A stretch of DNA of 64,000 bases from Sporosarcina oncorhynchi (GCF_033304615.1 NZ_CP129118.1:2290001-2354000); one strand, 5' to 3'. Positions 18,381 through 27,715 are shown, counted from the stretch's first letter. Program-made: numbers and translations. The notes: generated by a model not told the origin, from the sequence alone.

Positions 18381-18746
18381 ATGGGATATGTTCCTACTAA
18401 TAATACAATGGATATACTAACATCCATATTAATGACATTGGTGCCCTTCATCATTATCGGCGTCTTCGTCTTTATGATTGTCAGGGCTTTTAAACAATAT
18501 ACATCCAACAACAGAGCGCCAAAGCTATCACTTCCTGCACAGCTAGTGACGAAACGGACTGACACCTATGGCGGGACTAATAATTCTACCACCACAACAC
18601 ACTATCATGTTACGTTTCAAGTGGAAAGCGGAGATCGGATGGAGTTTCAGACGAACGGAGACCATTATGGATTGGTAGCTGAAGGAGACTTTGGCATCCT
18701 GACATACCAGGGAACGAGGTATTTGGATTTCGAACGTAAAAGTTAA
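18381..18746 (+). CDS. DUF2500-like membrane-anchored protein
   Basis: Protein of 121 aa with one N-terminal TM helix (about residues 15-37, LMTLVPFIIIGVFVFMIV) and an extracytoplasmic beta-rich part. That part contains LSLPAQLVTKRTDTYGG, a TTTTHYHVTFQVESG strand and GDFGILTYQGTRYLDFER, the layout of DUF2500 family proteins of unknown function. The ATG at 18381 has AAGGGG 8 bases upstream; earlier in-frame codons are not used. Stands alone. Confidence 0.75.
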   Translation: MGYVPTNNTMDILTSILMTLVPFIIIGVFVFMIVRAFKQYTSNNRAPKLSLPAQLVTKRTDTYGGTNNSTTTTHYHVTFQVESGDRMEFQTNGDHYGLVAEGDFGILTYQGTRYLDFERKS

Positions 18747-18830
18747 GGTGTTCACATCACTAAAATCAAACACATAAAATGGAATGAAACTTCTTCCTCA
18801 TAATGTTTCTTTCCGTTTTCAATTAGGTTC

Positions 18831-18880
18831 AAAGAGCAAAACTTCCTGCACAGCAAGTAGCGAGATGAACTCCCAAATAT
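18831..18880 (+). pseudogene. Possible scrap of a second DUF2500-like gene
   Basis: About 45 bases resemble the DUF2500 gene just upstream, centred on an identical CTTCCTGCACAGC (compare 18532-18544) and continuing at lower identity. No open frame remains. It may be what is left of a tandem copy; chance similarity is not excluded. Confidence 0.3.
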
Positions 18881-18900
18881 CTTAACTAGCAACAAATCAA

Positions 18901-18942
18901 AAAAATCCATCATTGAACTGTTGCAACTCAATGATGGATTTT
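18901..18942. terminator. Bidirectional terminator hairpin
   Basis: Perfect 15 bp stem AAAATCCATCATTGA with TCAATGATGGATTTT and a 10-11 base loop. It stands just downstream (minus strand) of the permease remnant at 18965-19110 and was probably its terminator. Confidence 0.8.
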
Positions 18943-18964
18943 CCAATTGTAAAACAACAAAATC

Positions 18965-19110
18965 TTTAATATGGCAAAAACGCCAATTGATAAAAGAACA
19001 ATACCGCAAATACATACATTAACGGATGACTTCCAATCCACTTCTCAGTCACTACTTCAGAAGAGGAAGCGATTTGAAGCCGAGGATAATCCCTATCGTA
19101 AGTCTTGCAA
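18965..19110 (-). pseudogene. Decayed 3' end of a second AzgA-type purine permease
   Basis: About 130 bases align at roughly 75% identity with the 3' end of the intact permease gene at 20674. Translated on the minus strand they give the permease C-terminus (HPLMYVFAVLFFYQLAFLPY, then stop) after a one-base frameshift; before it the fragment reads LGFKSLPLLK against LGFVSLPILK. Only the last ~46 codons survive. The upstream body of the gene is absent, so this is a deletion remnant. The two copies have the same orientation and the VOC genes lie between them. Confidence 0.8.
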
Positions 19111-19166
19111 ATCATTTTACGTCACCTTTTCGTTGCCCTACCAATATTCCATTTAAAACGTAAAAG

Positions 19167-19517
19167 TTATTTCTCCCACAATTCAATCCATCTACCCTCT
19201 GGATCCGAAATCCAAATAAATGTTCCAAACTCGCTTTTCTCAGGTTCTTTTAAGAGGGGTACTCCAATCGTGTTGAAATGATCCATACAAGCTTCGATAT
19301 TTTCAACTTGAAAATTCAACATTACACTTTGTTCTTTTGGAAAATAATCATTACTTTCCTTAAAAAAGGATAGAATTGTTTCGTTATCGGAATTAGATTT
19401 TAACACCGTACCATTCCAATCTTCCATCGAAATACCTAGTACTTCTTTATACCATTTTTTTAATCCATCAACATCTTTTGACCTCCAAAAAACGCCTCCG
19501 AACCCTTTTACTATCAT
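19167..19517 (-). CDS. VOC (glyoxalase/bleomycin resistance) family protein
   Basis: Small VOC-fold protein of 116 aa made of two beta-alpha-beta units. The end IWISDPEGRWIELWEK carries the typical final metal-ligand Glu strand, and the beginning GFGGVFWRSKDVDGLKKWYKEVLG is the standard first strand and helix. Substrate unknown; such proteins are often annotated as lactoylglutathione lyase-like without evidence. GGGAGG lies 8 bases before the ATG. A second VOC gene lies 39 bases upstream and may be co-transcribed. Confidence 0.85.
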   Translation of the reverse strand: MIVKGFGGVFWRSKDVDGLKKWYKEVLGISMEDWNGTVLKSNSDNETILSFFKESNDYFPKEQSVMLNFQVENIEACMDHFNTIGVPLLKEPEKSEFGTFIWISDPEGRWIELWEK

Positions 19518-19556
19518 ATTTTCATCCTCCCATTGTGTAAGTAGGATTTTCAGCTA

Positions 19557-19985
19557 TTAATAAGCTGTGTCTTCGCTATTTAAGTTAAATTGCCAAATCA
19601 CACCGAACTTGTCCGTGACCTGTCCATAAAGTTTTGCCCAGAAAGTCTCTTGGAGCTCTATTCCAATTGTTCCGCCTTCTTTAAGCTGATCATAAACATT
19701 TTGCAGCTTATCCGCTTCAAAACTATGATATGCGATGCTAATATTGTTTCCAATTGTAAATGGAGAACCTGGGAATGTATCTGAAAACATTATATTGCTT
19801 CCATCTATATCCAAGCGAGTATGCATGACCAAATTCTTCGCTTCCTCGGGAAGAGGATATTCTGGATTTGGAGGATTCTCTCCAAAGGTCATAATCTTCG
19901 GTTTTTCTGTATCAAAAACCTCTGCGTAAAATTCTACAGCTTCACGACAATTTCCGTTAAATGTTAAATAAATATCAATAGCCAA
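19557..19985 (-). CDS. PhnB-like VOC family protein
   Basis: VOC-superfamily protein of 142 aa in the PhnB/YjdN-like group. Characteristic segments are IDIYLTFNGNCREAVEFYAEVF at the N-terminus (shown in parts: LTFNGNCREAVEFYAEVF), SDTFPGSPFTIGNNISIAYH in the middle and KFGVIWQFNL near the C-terminus. No role can be assigned from sequence. It starts with TTG, with AGGAGTG 8 bases upstream. Adjacent to another VOC gene and to a third VOC remnant, suggesting local duplication or a small detoxification group. Confidence 0.85.
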   Translation of the reverse strand: MAIDIYLTFNGNCREAVEFYAEVFDTEKPKIMTFGENPPNPEYPLPEEAKNLVMHTRLDIDGSNIMFSDTFPGSPFTIGNNISIAYHSFEADKLQNVYDQLKEGGTIGIELQETFWAKLYGQVTDKFGVIWQFNLNSEDTAY

Positions 19986-20065
19986 TTTCCATCACTCCTA
20001 TAAATTCAGTATATAACTACAATTTCTTCTGTAAAAAATCATCCATCTTTTGAAAGTTTCCATTT

Positions 20066-20275
20066 TTATTTGGCGTTCGTATCTGATTGATGGATCCCGA
20101 AAGTATTACCTTCCGTGTCAATATTATACCCTTGCCATGCCATTCCTGAAAATGCATATTTGGACAATACTACACTGCCTCCACTAGCAAGAATTTTCTC
20201 TTCTGTTGAATCATAAACTTCTACTCCCATTGTACTAGCAAAGCCATTTAGAGCTTGGTTGCGGCATGACTTCTT
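20066..20275 (-). pseudogene. Truncated VOC family gene (C-terminal part only)
   Basis: An open minus-strand stretch ends with NIDTEGNTFGIHQSDTNAK and a stop at 20066. This is the classic C-terminus of a VOC protein. Before it come RNQALNGFASTMGVEVYDS and GGSVVLSKYAFSGMAWQGY. The N-terminal half of the domain is missing and there is no credible start with a Shine-Dalgarno. It is a relic of a third VOC gene next to two intact ones. Confidence 0.7.
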
Positions 20276-20577
20276 CCTAATCCATCCTATTCCTCCATCA
20301 TATCAGACAACAAATAAAATAATTATTTACTAAGTAGGCCGATTTTAAATAATTGAAAATTTCAATTCATTAATCGTTCACCTTAGAATAACATAGAAAA
20401 ACCCTATGTACTAAACAAAATATGTGTGACGAATTACCTTTAGCTTTAAAGTCCACAATCCCGTGTATGCCGACCATAACAACTTCACGTCCGATAATGC
20501 GATTATTTCGATTCATAGATGATTCTTTATGGTATTTAGTAGGATAACAGTTCAAACAATACTATACGAACAAAAAA
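20276..20577. other. Intergenic stretch without a clear gene
   Basis: About 300 A+T-rich bases between the VOC relic and the permease terminator. A minus-strand reading frame (about 20370-20516, MNRNNRIIGREVV...) exists but has no Shine-Dalgarno site and no recognised motif, so I do not call it. Confidence 0.4.
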
Positions 20578-20615
20578 ATAGAGGCAACAATCCATAATAG
20601 AATTGTGTCTCTATT
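20571..20615 (-). terminator. Terminator of the purine permease gene
   Basis: Imperfect stem pairing AATAGAG-A-CACAATT with AATTGTTG-CCTCTATT type arms; on the minus strand it runs into seven T residues. It lies about 60 bases past the permease stop. Confidence 0.65.
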
Positions 20616-20673
20616 TCATTGCTAGTGGATGCCAAATGAACGAACGATCTTCTATAATATAATTTTAGAATGA

Positions 20674-21972
20674 TTAATGCGGCAAAAACGCCAATTGGTA
20701 GAAGAACAATACTGCAAATACATACATGAGTGGATGAATTTCACGCCACTTCCCAGTCACTACTTTCAAGATTGGAAGCGAAACGAATCCGAGCGCAATC
20801 CCAGTCGCAATGCTCGACGTTAATGGCATACTCAAAATGATTAAGAACGCCGGGAAAGCTTCGTCAATCTCGTTCCATTTGATTTCCGCGATGGCGCCCA
20901 TCATCAAGCTCCCGACAATGATTAACGCAGGTGCTGTAATTGAAGATAATCCCGAAACCGCGCTGACAAGCGGTCCGAAAAACGCTGCGACGATGAACAG
21001 AATAGCAACTGTTAACGTAGTCAGCCCCGTCCGTCCCCCTGCCGCTACCCCAGCAGATGATTCAATATAAACGGTCGTCGGGGTTGTCCCGAACATGGAA
21101 CCCGCTGTTGCTGCAAATGAATCCGCCATTAAAGCTTGACGTGCTCGCGGCAGTTTATTGCCCTTCATTAACCCTGCTTGCTTCGCCACACCAATCATCG
21201 CACCCGTCGTGTCAAAAATCGTTACCATTAGAAACGAGAACACAACTGGAAACAGCATATGACTCCATACATCTGAGAATGCCGTGAAAGGATTGGATAC
21301 AATGAGGCCTTCAGGGAGTGATGGCACTTGAACAAATCCTTGGTCAAATGATAGATGCCCTGTGAATACAGCTATAATCGCCGTTACAATCATTCCAAGG
21401 AATAGTGCACCGTTCACCTTCAACGCCATTAGAATGATCGTAACCGTCAACCCGAGCAAAGCAAAAAGCACAGTTGGTGAATGAAGATCACCGAGCGCCA
21501 CAAGATTGGAAGGATGGGCAACAATCATGCCTGCCTGCCTCATTCCAATAAAGGCGATAAATAAGCCAATCCCTGCGGTTATGGCATTTTTCAAGTTATC
21601 GGGAATGGCTTCGATCAACACTTTCCTAAAAGGTGTCAACGATAAAATGAGGAATAAGAGTCCTGCAACGAAAACAGCGGAAAATGCTGTTTGATATGTA
21701 ATGCCATTTGTTCCGACGACTGAATAGGCAAAATACGCATTCATGCCCATCCCAGGCGCAATTGCAATCGGATAGTTGGCAGCTAGTGCCATCCATAACG
21801 TTCCGATGACAGTTGCAATAATCGTCGCGGTGAAAACTTGGTCAAATGGCACACCCGCATCTTTTAAAATAATCGGATTGACAACGATAATATAGACCAT
21901 CGTGAAAAAAGTCGTAAAGCCTGCCACTACTTCAGTCTTGGCAGATGTCTGATTTTCTTTTAAATTAAACAA
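20674..21972 (-). CDS. NCS2/AzgA-type purine permease (PbuG/PbuO-like)
   Basis: Multi-pass importer (432 aa, about 12-14 TM segments) of the AzgA branch of the nucleobase:cation symporter 2 group, expected to take up hypoxanthine, guanine or adenine. Signatures are GFTTFFTMVYIIVVNPIIL near the N-terminus, PIAIAPGMGMNAYFAY, FDTTGAMIGVAKQAG and GTTPTTVYIESSAGVAAGGR. The real start is the TTG at 21972: GGAGGG lies 7 bases upstream, while a longer reading would start on that site. No purine riboswitch could be found upstream, unlike xpt-pbuX. A decayed paralogue lies at 18965-19110. Confidence 0.9.
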   Translation of the reverse strand: MFNLKENQTSAKTEVVAGFTTFFTMVYIIVVNPIILKDAGVPFDQVFTATIIATVIGTLWMALAANYPIAIAPGMGMNAYFAYSVVGTNGITYQTAFSAVFVAGLLFLILSLTPFRKVLIEAIPDNLKNAITAGIGLFIAFIGMRQAGMIVAHPSNLVALGDLHSPTVLFALLGLTVTIILMALKVNGALFLGMIVTAIIAVFTGHLSFDQGFVQVPSLPEGLIVSNPFTAFSDVWSHMLFPVVFSFLMVTIFDTTGAMIGVAKQAGLMKGNKLPRARQALMADSFAATAGSMFGTTPTTVYIESSAGVAAGGRTGLTTLTVAILFIVAAFFGPLVSAVSGLSSITAPALIIVGSLMMGAIAEIKWNEIDEAFPAFLIILSMPLTSSIATGIALGFVSLPILKVVTGKWREIHPLMYVFAVLFFYQLAFLPH

Positions 21973-21987
21973 GATAAAACCCTCCAA

Positions 21988-22475
21988 AAGACGAACGTTA
22001 TTTTATTCCTTACATATATTATTCGTTTCTCAGTCAAATGGCAAAGGCTTTTCATTTAAACATTATGAAATCCCTCGTTTACATCCTCAAAAACAGAAGA
22101 ATTGTTATTACCATGGCAAGAGGCTGTAAAGTAAAGTGATAATGAAAACACCTAACAGTGTTGGTAGTATGACACCAAATGATGCAAACGATGTATCATC
22201 TACAAACTTTCACACATAGATAGAAGTCACCGTGTCGCGTGGCGGAGCACTATGCCCCTCTTTTGCATGCGATGTTTTAACGCAAGAAACCGAAACAGTA
22301 AAGACACTATCTTACAAACGAATGCCAGCCGAAATGAATCTCTTTCGATGAGAGATGATCGTACAATGAACAACGTGGGTGTATCTATACGGAAAACATG
22401 ATAAAATCATTGATGGACAGATGATTTTGCAATTGACCACCAACGATTGTATTGATTGCAACAGGAGGAACATAC
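21988..22475. other. Long intergenic region with a possible membrane-protein relic
   Basis: Almost 490 bases without a full gene. On the minus strand 22112-22205 reads DDTSFASFGVILPTLLGVF then IITLLYSLLPW and a stop, which looks like the last TM helix of a lost membrane protein. The upstream frame is broken. The rest should hold promoters for dus and the permease, but none is certain. Confidence 0.35.
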
Positions 22476-23453
22476 ATGAGTAACGAAGAAAATTTTTGGC
22501 TTAATTTACCGAAGCCGTTCTTTATATTAGCACCAATGGAAGATGTAACAGATGTAGTATTCCGTCACGTCATTTCTGAAGCAGGTCGCCCTGACGTGTT
22601 TTTCACTGAATTCACAAATACCGAAAGTTACTGCCATCCAGACGGAAGAGACAGTGTGCGAGGACGACTCACATTCACAGAAGACGAACAACCGCTTGTC
22701 GCACATATTTGGGGAGATAAACCCGAATTCTTTAGGCAGATGAGTATTGATATGAAAAAACTCGGTTTTGCCGGGATTGACCTGAACATGGGTTGTCCGG
22801 TACCAAACGTCGCGGCCAAAGGAAAAGGGTCAGGTTTAATACGACGTCCAGACGTTGCAGCGGAACTGATTCAAGCTGCAAAAGCCGGCGGATTACCGGT
22901 CAGCGTCAAAACGAGACTTGGCTACATCGAAGTGGACGAATGGCGCGAATGGCTCAGACATATTTTCGAACAGGACATCGCCAATCTATCCATTCACCTT
23001 CGTACGAAAAAGGAAATGAGTAAAGTGGATGCACACTGGGAACTCATTCCTGAAATCAAGAAATTGCGTGATGAAATTGCACCAAACACACTGTTAACGA
23101 TCAACGGAGATATACCTGACCGTGCAACCGGCTTGAAATTAGTGGAGCAATACGGTGTGGACGGTGTTATGATTGGCCGCGGAGTATTCACAAATCCATT
23201 TGCATTTGAAAAGGAACCGAGAGAACATAGTGTGAAAGAATACCTTAACCTACTGCTCTTGCAACTAGATCTACACGATCAATATTCAACAGAAACGGAA
23301 CCGCGTCCATTCAAACCACTTCTGCGTTTCTTCAAAATTTACATTCGTGGATTTAGAGGTGCGGGTGAACTGAGAAATGAATTAATGAGTACGAAGACGA
23401 CGGATGAAGTAAGACGTTTGATCGTACCGTTGTTGGACCAGGATTTGGATTGA
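22476..23453 (+). CDS. tRNA-dihydrouridine synthase
   Basis: Flavin-dependent enzyme (325 aa) reducing specific uridines of tRNA to dihydrouridine. N-terminal TIM barrel with [14 protein letters not shown], then [11 protein letters not shown], the catalytic Cys in [27 protein letters not shown] and the FMN phosphate region [15 protein letters not shown]. The C-terminal helical tRNA-binding part follows from about residue 240. Which uridine position is modified cannot be told. ATG 22476 has AGGAGG 6 bases upstream and is chosen over an ATG eight codons earlier. Single gene with its own terminator. Confidence 0.93.
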   Translation: MSNEENFWLNLPKPFFILAPMEDVTDVVFRHVISEAGRPDVFFTEFTNTESYCHPDGRDSVRGRLTFTEDEQPLVAHIWGDKPEFFRQMSIDMKKLGFAGIDLNMGCPVPNVAAKGKGSGLIRRPDVAAELIQAAKAGGLPVSVKTRLGYIEVDEWREWLRHIFEQDIANLSIHLRTKKEMSKVDAHWELIPEIKKLRDEIAPNTLLTINGDIPDRATGLKLVEQYGVDGVMIGRGVFTNPFAFEKEPREHSVKEYLNLLLLQLDLHDQYSTETEPRPFKPLLRFFKIYIRGFRGAGELRNELMSTKTTDEVRRLIVPLLDQDLD

Positions 23454-23520
23454 GGAAAAGTGCCCGTTATAGAGCAGCACTCAATATGCATGGATATAGG
23501 TAGCCACGCCCTCTACATCA

Positions 23521-23562
23521 AAAAGAGTGACAGGAAGCAAATAGCTCCTGTCACTCTTTTTT
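23521..23562. terminator. Bidirectional terminator between dus and the next gene
   Basis: Perfect stem AAAAAGAGTGACAGGA with TCCTGTCACTCTTTTT and a 10-base loop. T-rich on both strands, so it can serve dus and the convergent gene at 23611. Confidence 0.9.
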
Positions 23563-23610
23563 GTTGCTCATTTAATTGAAAATTAATACGCAACGACACC
23601 ATCACTATAT

Positions 23611-24273
23611 TTACACAGGTATTCGTGTAATTAGACTCCACGTATCACCTTTCGTCAATCGATTTACATGGATTTCAATACCTCCACCTAAATAGACGGT
23701 GTCGCCTTGAATCGCCACAACCATTGCTTGAACGACTGGATCACTCGTGTTTTTCTGAAAAATATCCCCTATTTTAGGGATGTAAGTTTCGCGTGAATGA
23801 CTTTCCAATTCTAATGCTTCGTGCTCTATCGAATAATGGTCATCTGGCTGAGCCGAATCAATGATTGTAGCTCCGTTTTCCCGACCCGCTACCATGACCC
23901 AATACTCGTTATGTTTGATGCCATTCGATTTATTACTAATGACACCATTCGCTTCAATTTTTGATACAATTTCGATCGCGTGAAGATGGTGATGATCGAG
24001 TGAGTCAGGCTTTGGGTTGATAATTAAAATATAATCCCCCACTTCAGCCTTAACATCTTTGTGAAGCGTATAGCGTTTGTAATTGAACAGAAAACTATCT
24101 AAATGTTTTGGTTTATACAATGAAATCTCTTTCGCCGTTACGAGTTCTTGTTCCAAATCTTCCAGGCGTATAAGATGAACGGACTTCTTAAAAAAAGGTT
24201 TCACAGAATACACTTTATGGAGCTTGTTGTTATAATAAACGAATTGACCTTTTCTTACATTTAATAGGTTCAA
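23611..24273 (-). CDS. Conserved-looking hypothetical protein, 220 aa
   Basis: Soluble protein that I do not recognise. It looks beta-rich: two similar KOW-like or SH3-like openings, VRKGQFVYYNNKLHKVYSV at the start and IPKIGDIFQKNTSDPVVQAMVV near residue 168, each introducing a short barrel. A central segment is rich in His and Asp (LDHHHLHAIEIV). It starts with TTG and has AAGGTGG 7 bases upstream. It ends at a shared terminator with dus and lies 3' of a betaine-type transporter gene with a ~65-base gap. No function is proposed. Confidence 0.6.
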   Translation of the reverse strand: MNLLNVRKGQFVYYNNKLHKVYSVKPFFKKSVHLIRLEDLEQELVTAKEISLYKPKHLDSFLFNYKRYTLHKDVKAEVGDYILIINPKPDSLDHHHLHAIEIVSKIEANGVISNKSNGIKHNEYWVMVAGRENGATIIDSAQPDDHYSIEHEALELESHSRETYIPKIGDIFQKNTSDPVVQAMVVAIQGDTVYLGGGIEIHVNRLTKGDTWSLITRIPV

Positions 24274-24337
24274 GTAAATCCCACCTTCTTCATTTTTCCT
24301 ACTTTTTAAGAACTCTTCCAGGAGTACTCATACAAAA

Positions 24338-25810
24338 TCATTCATTTTTTTGAATTACTTTATAAAACGATATGACCATTAAAGTGACAATAAGGGAAAG
24401 CGGCAATGCCGAGATAATCAGCATATTTTGAAATCCTTTAATCCCTCCGGAGTACATGACAATTGCAGCCATTAAAGCTAATGCTAATCCCCAAGTGATT
24501 TTAACAATATTTGAAGGGTTTAACTGTCCACCCGTACTAAACATCCCTAGTACAAAAGTTGCCGAATCCGCAGATGTTATGAAGAAGATCGCAATAACAA
24601 ATACCGTAATGAAGGACAACACTGTTCCTAGTGGATAATGTTGAAACATACCGAATGTGACTGTTTCTGTAACTAATGTGGAGAGCTTGGCAATACCATT
24701 TTGCTCTAAGTATAATGCAGACCCGCCAAAAACGGAGAAAAAGATAAATGTTACGAGTGTAGGAGCCAGTAATACGCCAGCGATAAATTGCTTGATCGTA
24801 CGACCTTTGGAAACACGTGCAATAAACATGCCTACGAACGGTGCCCAAGATATCCACCATGCCCAATAAAATATCGTCCAGTCATTGATCCATTGCCGCT
24901 GATCACCATTTATCGGTTTTAATTCGAAACTCATTTCAATAAAATTGCCCGCATATTTACCAATCGATGTTGTAAACAGATTTAAAATATACGTCGACGG
25001 ACCGACGATAAACAACAGGACTAAGAGGACAAATGCAACGAGTATGTTGACCGTACTCAAGTACTTGATGCCTCGTCCAATTCCGGACCAAGCTGACATG
25101 ACAAAAAGGACTGTAGCAACGCCGAGAATAATCAGTTGGAACCATAGTGTTTTAGGTGCATTAAATAAATACGTCAATCCACTGTTAATTTGTGCTGATC
25201 CAAATCCAAGTGTCGATGAAACACCGACAACTGTTGCGAAAATCGCAAGCGTATCTACGATATGACCAACCGGACCACGCATAATTTTCTCGCCGAATAA
25301 TGGTTCAAGCGTTGCGCTTATTAAACCAGGCGCACCCACTCGAAATTTAAAGTAAGCGAGAACAAGCGCGACAATACTATACAGTCCCCAGCCATGGAGT
25401 CCCCAGTGTAGCATCGCGTATTGAAGGGATTCTATAATCGCCTCATCGGACCCTGGGGTTGCATTAGGCGAACTGATGAACGCATGTGAAATGGTTTCCG
25501 CTGTTGTAAAGAACATAAGACCAATGCCCATGCCCGCACTAAACAACATAGCAAACCATGCAAGTAAACTAAATTCGGGTTCGTCATTATCTTTTCCCAA
25601 CTTGACCTTCCCGAAACGAGAGAACATAAAGTAGATACAAAAACCAATCATAGCAATAATTACAAATATGTAAAACCATCCAAAGTAATCATAAATAAAG
25701 GCTGTTGCAGATACCGTTGACTCATTTAAACCATCCGGGGCAAAAAATCCCCAAATTACAATAGCTATACAAATAACTATCGAATACCAAAATACCTTTG
25801 TAATATGCAA
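24338..25810 (-). CDS. BCCT family transporter (glycine betaine type, OpuD-like)
   Basis: Sodium- or proton-coupled importer of the betaine/choline/carnitine family (490 aa, 12 TM). Signature segments: FSAGMGIGLMFFTTAE in TM3, HWGLHGWGLYSIVALVLAYF, WTIFYWAWWISWAPFVGMFIARVSKGRT covering the Trp-rich TM8 (its core WAWWISWAPFVGMF), and FFITSADSATFVLGM. These Trp residues form the aromatic substrate cage. The likely role is osmoprotectant uptake. It starts with TTG (SD AAAGGGGAAG). Confidence 0.93.
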   Translation of the reverse strand: MHITKVFWYSIVICIAIVIWGFFAPDGLNESTVSATAFIYDYFGWFYIFVIIAMIGFCIYFMFSRFGKVKLGKDNDEPEFSLLAWFAMLFSAGMGIGLMFFTTAETISHAFISSPNATPGSDEAIIESLQYAMLHWGLHGWGLYSIVALVLAYFKFRVGAPGLISATLEPLFGEKIMRGPVGHIVDTLAIFATVVGVSSTLGFGSAQINSGLTYLFNAPKTLWFQLIILGVATVLFVMSAWSGIGRGIKYLSTVNILVAFVLLVLLFIVGPSTYILNLFTTSIGKYAGNFIEMSFELKPINGDQRQWINDWTIFYWAWWISWAPFVGMFIARVSKGRTIKQFIAGVLLAPTLVTFIFFSVFGGSALYLEQNGIAKLSTLVTETVTFGMFQHYPLGTVLSFITVFVIAIFFITSADSATFVLGMFSTGGQLNPSNIVKITWGLALALMAAIVMYSGGIKGFQNMLIISALPLSLIVTLMVISFYKVIQKNE

Positions 25811-26065
25811 TCAAACTTCCCCTTTCTAATTATTTCTTTATTGCAACATATTTAGAGAGCGTTTTCAAGTAATGATGTTCAATAGTCCACTTCCATAGAA
25901 CTACTTGAACTCCCTGCATGATTTCCTTCTTCATTTATTCTCTAATTAAAACAAAGTATACCCTCACCGCTATGGCAAAAGTATACTTCGTTTTAATTAT
26001 TATTTTTCTATGGAGATGACAGATGTTTATTGAATCAATGCGTTTCCGCACACGTACGCTAAACG

Positions 26066-26329
26066 TTAATTTCCAGTGATGCTTAGGCACCAAGTGAAGT
26101 TTTCCCAAGCGGAATACCAGCCGGTGAAATACTCCTGCGAATCATCCCAACGCACTTCAAATTTCTTTTGACCGTCTACCTCTACTAAATACAATTCTAA
26201 CGTATTATCCTCTTTCGAAACCGCTAATTTCATGCCGTTTTGAAGTTCCTCCTCAGTGAACGCTACATCTGAAACGGAACGCAACTGTGCTTGTTCAAAT
26301 ACTTGCTTGTTAATGATTCTATAATCCAT
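26066..26329 (-). CDS. Hypothetical protein, 87 aa
   Basis: Small acidic soluble protein I do not recognise. It has a mixed helix-strand pattern: helical IINKQVFEQAQLRSVSDVAF, then strands in NTLELYLVEVDGQKKFEVRW and a Trp-rich end (GWYSAWENFTWCL). A strong GGAGG site lies 6 bases before the ATG, which supports a real gene. It stands alone between the BCCT gene and the spore-coat genes. Confidence 0.6.
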   Translation of the reverse strand: MDYRIINKQVFEQAQLRSVSDVAFTEEELQNGMKLAVSKEDNTLELYLVEVDGQKKFEVRWDDSQEYFTGWYSAWENFTWCLSITGN

Positions 26330-26609
26330 ACTAAACCTCCACTAAAACATGTTTTCTTTATGTAAGCTCATACTTCAACTGCAAATAAATAGAACTACAG
26401 AAGTATATTTTATATGCATTCAGCTGTGAAATCAAAGATGAATTGATTTGCTCAATTCAAATAACTTACTATGTACCGAAACATCCTTACAAAAAACACA
26501 TGCTCCCCTTACTTAGGATCAAGTATTTCTTCCCCTCAAGTATAGTCGCCCTAGCAAAGTTCATTTGCGTGCGTATACATATTTGTAAGTGCAAAAGGAG
26601 GTGATTTGT

Positions 26610-26921
26610 GTGGATGAAAAGAAAACAAGTGAACAGGTACAAAACTTGTCTGAGCAATTTGTGGAGTTGTTCGTTGCTAACTTATTGACCAAGAATCATG
26701 TAGACATTCAAGAGACGAAAAAACGCGTGACAGAAGAACAACGCGCGCAACTTAAAACGACAGTTGAAAAACTAAAAGCGCAAGTAGAGGAGTTTTTGGA
26801 AACGAATACTGTCAAAAAAACAACTGAATCAGATGAAAATGTTGTGGGACAAGCGGTAAATCCTTTGAGGGAAGCCTTCATCGAGCGGAAGAGAAAGAGA
26901 GAAAATAAGAAAATGAGTTAA
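26610..26921 (+). CDS. cotW: CotW-like spore coat protein
   Basis: Charged, helical 103 aa protein. Order of elements matches CotW of Bacillus subtilis: an early helix VELFVANLLTKNHVD, a TEEQRAQLKTTVEKLKAQVEEF coil (core EEQRAQLKTTVEKLK), and a conserved basic end NPLREAFIERKRKREN. CotW is part of the insoluble outer coat or crust set cotVWXYZ. A GTG start at 26610 follows AAGGAGGTGA at 6 bases. The next gene is cotX, as in B. subtilis, which strengthens the call. Expression should be late in the mother cell; I did not assign a SigK promoter with confidence. Confidence 0.75.
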   Translation: MDEKKTSEQVQNLSEQFVELFVANLLTKNHVDIQETKKRVTEEQRAQLKTTVEKLKAQVEEFLETNTVKKTTESDENVVGQAVNPLREAFIERKRKRENKKMS

Positions 26922-26991
26922 CAAGTAGATAGTTTGTCCAAGTCAACAGCAAATTGAAACATGTAATAAGAAGAGAGAGGAGGGATAAACT

Positions 26992-27483
26992 ATGAGTAAT
27001 CACCATGATTATAATTCAGAATATGAGTATTGCAATTCACGTTCACGAAGTAATTGGTCTGCTTTGAATTGTGAATCCGAGCACCCTGTTGCTTCAACGA
27101 GAAACGTCAACTCGCACACCGGGGCAGATGCTGAACTAAACTCGGACATCGACCAGAGCTCGAACGAATTAATTGTCATTCGTGACTCGTGCAACATTAG
27201 CGTCAGCACGACTGATACACAAATCGCGGTATCACTGCAAGCTGCCCTTCAAGTAGCAATTGCGATCGTCATCCATATATCGATTGCAGATGCATCAAGA
27301 GCAGAGCGTGTGACAGCTGAATTAATGGAAAGAGCACAAATCCGGCAGACCAATCGTCAAAAATTGATTATCGTGAATTCCCGCGATGTCGAAGTGACAA
27401 CGGTAGATACCGATGTAGCAGTTTCCTTGCAGCTATTGTTGCAAATTCTTCTAGCGTTAATTGTACAGTTGGAAATTCTTTAA
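26992..27483 (+). CDS. cotX: Spore coat protein X (CotX)
   Basis: Spore crust protein of 163 aa. After a hydrophilic Asn/Ser-rich leader (1-55) come two copies of the CotX/CotV domain: SSNELIVIRDSCNISVSTTD plus TQIAVSLQAALQVAIAIVI, and NRQKLIIVNSRDVEVTTVD plus TDVAVSLQLLLQILLALIV. These domains assemble into the spore surface layer. It follows cotW in one transcription unit and a terminator stands right after it. The presence of both genes marks the host as an endospore former. Confidence 0.95.
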   Translation: MSNHHDYNSEYEYCNSRSRSNWSALNCESEHPVASTRNVNSHTGADAELNSDIDQSSNELIVIRDSCNISVSTTDTQIAVSLQAALQVAIAIVIHISIADASRAERVTAELMERAQIRQTNRQKLIIVNSRDVEVTTVDTDVAVSLQLLLQILLALIVQLEIL

Positions 27484-27500
27484 GATTTCCAGAACAGCTA

Positions 27501-27536
27501 CCACACTCGCGACTCCCAGTTAGCGAGTGTGGTTGT
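27501..27536 (+). terminator. Terminator of cotW-cotX
   Basis: Perfect 10 bp stem CCACACTCGC with GCGAGTGTGG, 12-base loop, then TTGTTTGT on the plus strand, 18 bases after the cotX stop. Confidence 0.8.
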
Positions 27537-27715
27537 TTGTATGTCCCCCTTAATTTATGGTATGTATTTGCACATGGGTATGACACACTTTGACTATATA
27601 AAATGATGTAAACAACGAAATTGCTATCATCTATTTACACATACATTCCTCTTGTTGACCTCTAAGTTTGAACCTTCCAAAAAGTGCTCGATTAACGTTC
27701 TTTAATGGACACTTT

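Noticed and set aside
20370..20555. Minus-strand 61-codon frame
   Set aside because: No Shine-Dalgarno, no motif, located between a relic and a terminator in A+T-rich DNA.
21988..22475. A purine riboswitch upstream of the AzgA permease
   Set aside because: None of the conserved aptamer blocks (such as the TTTCTACC segment) occurs on the minus strand here.
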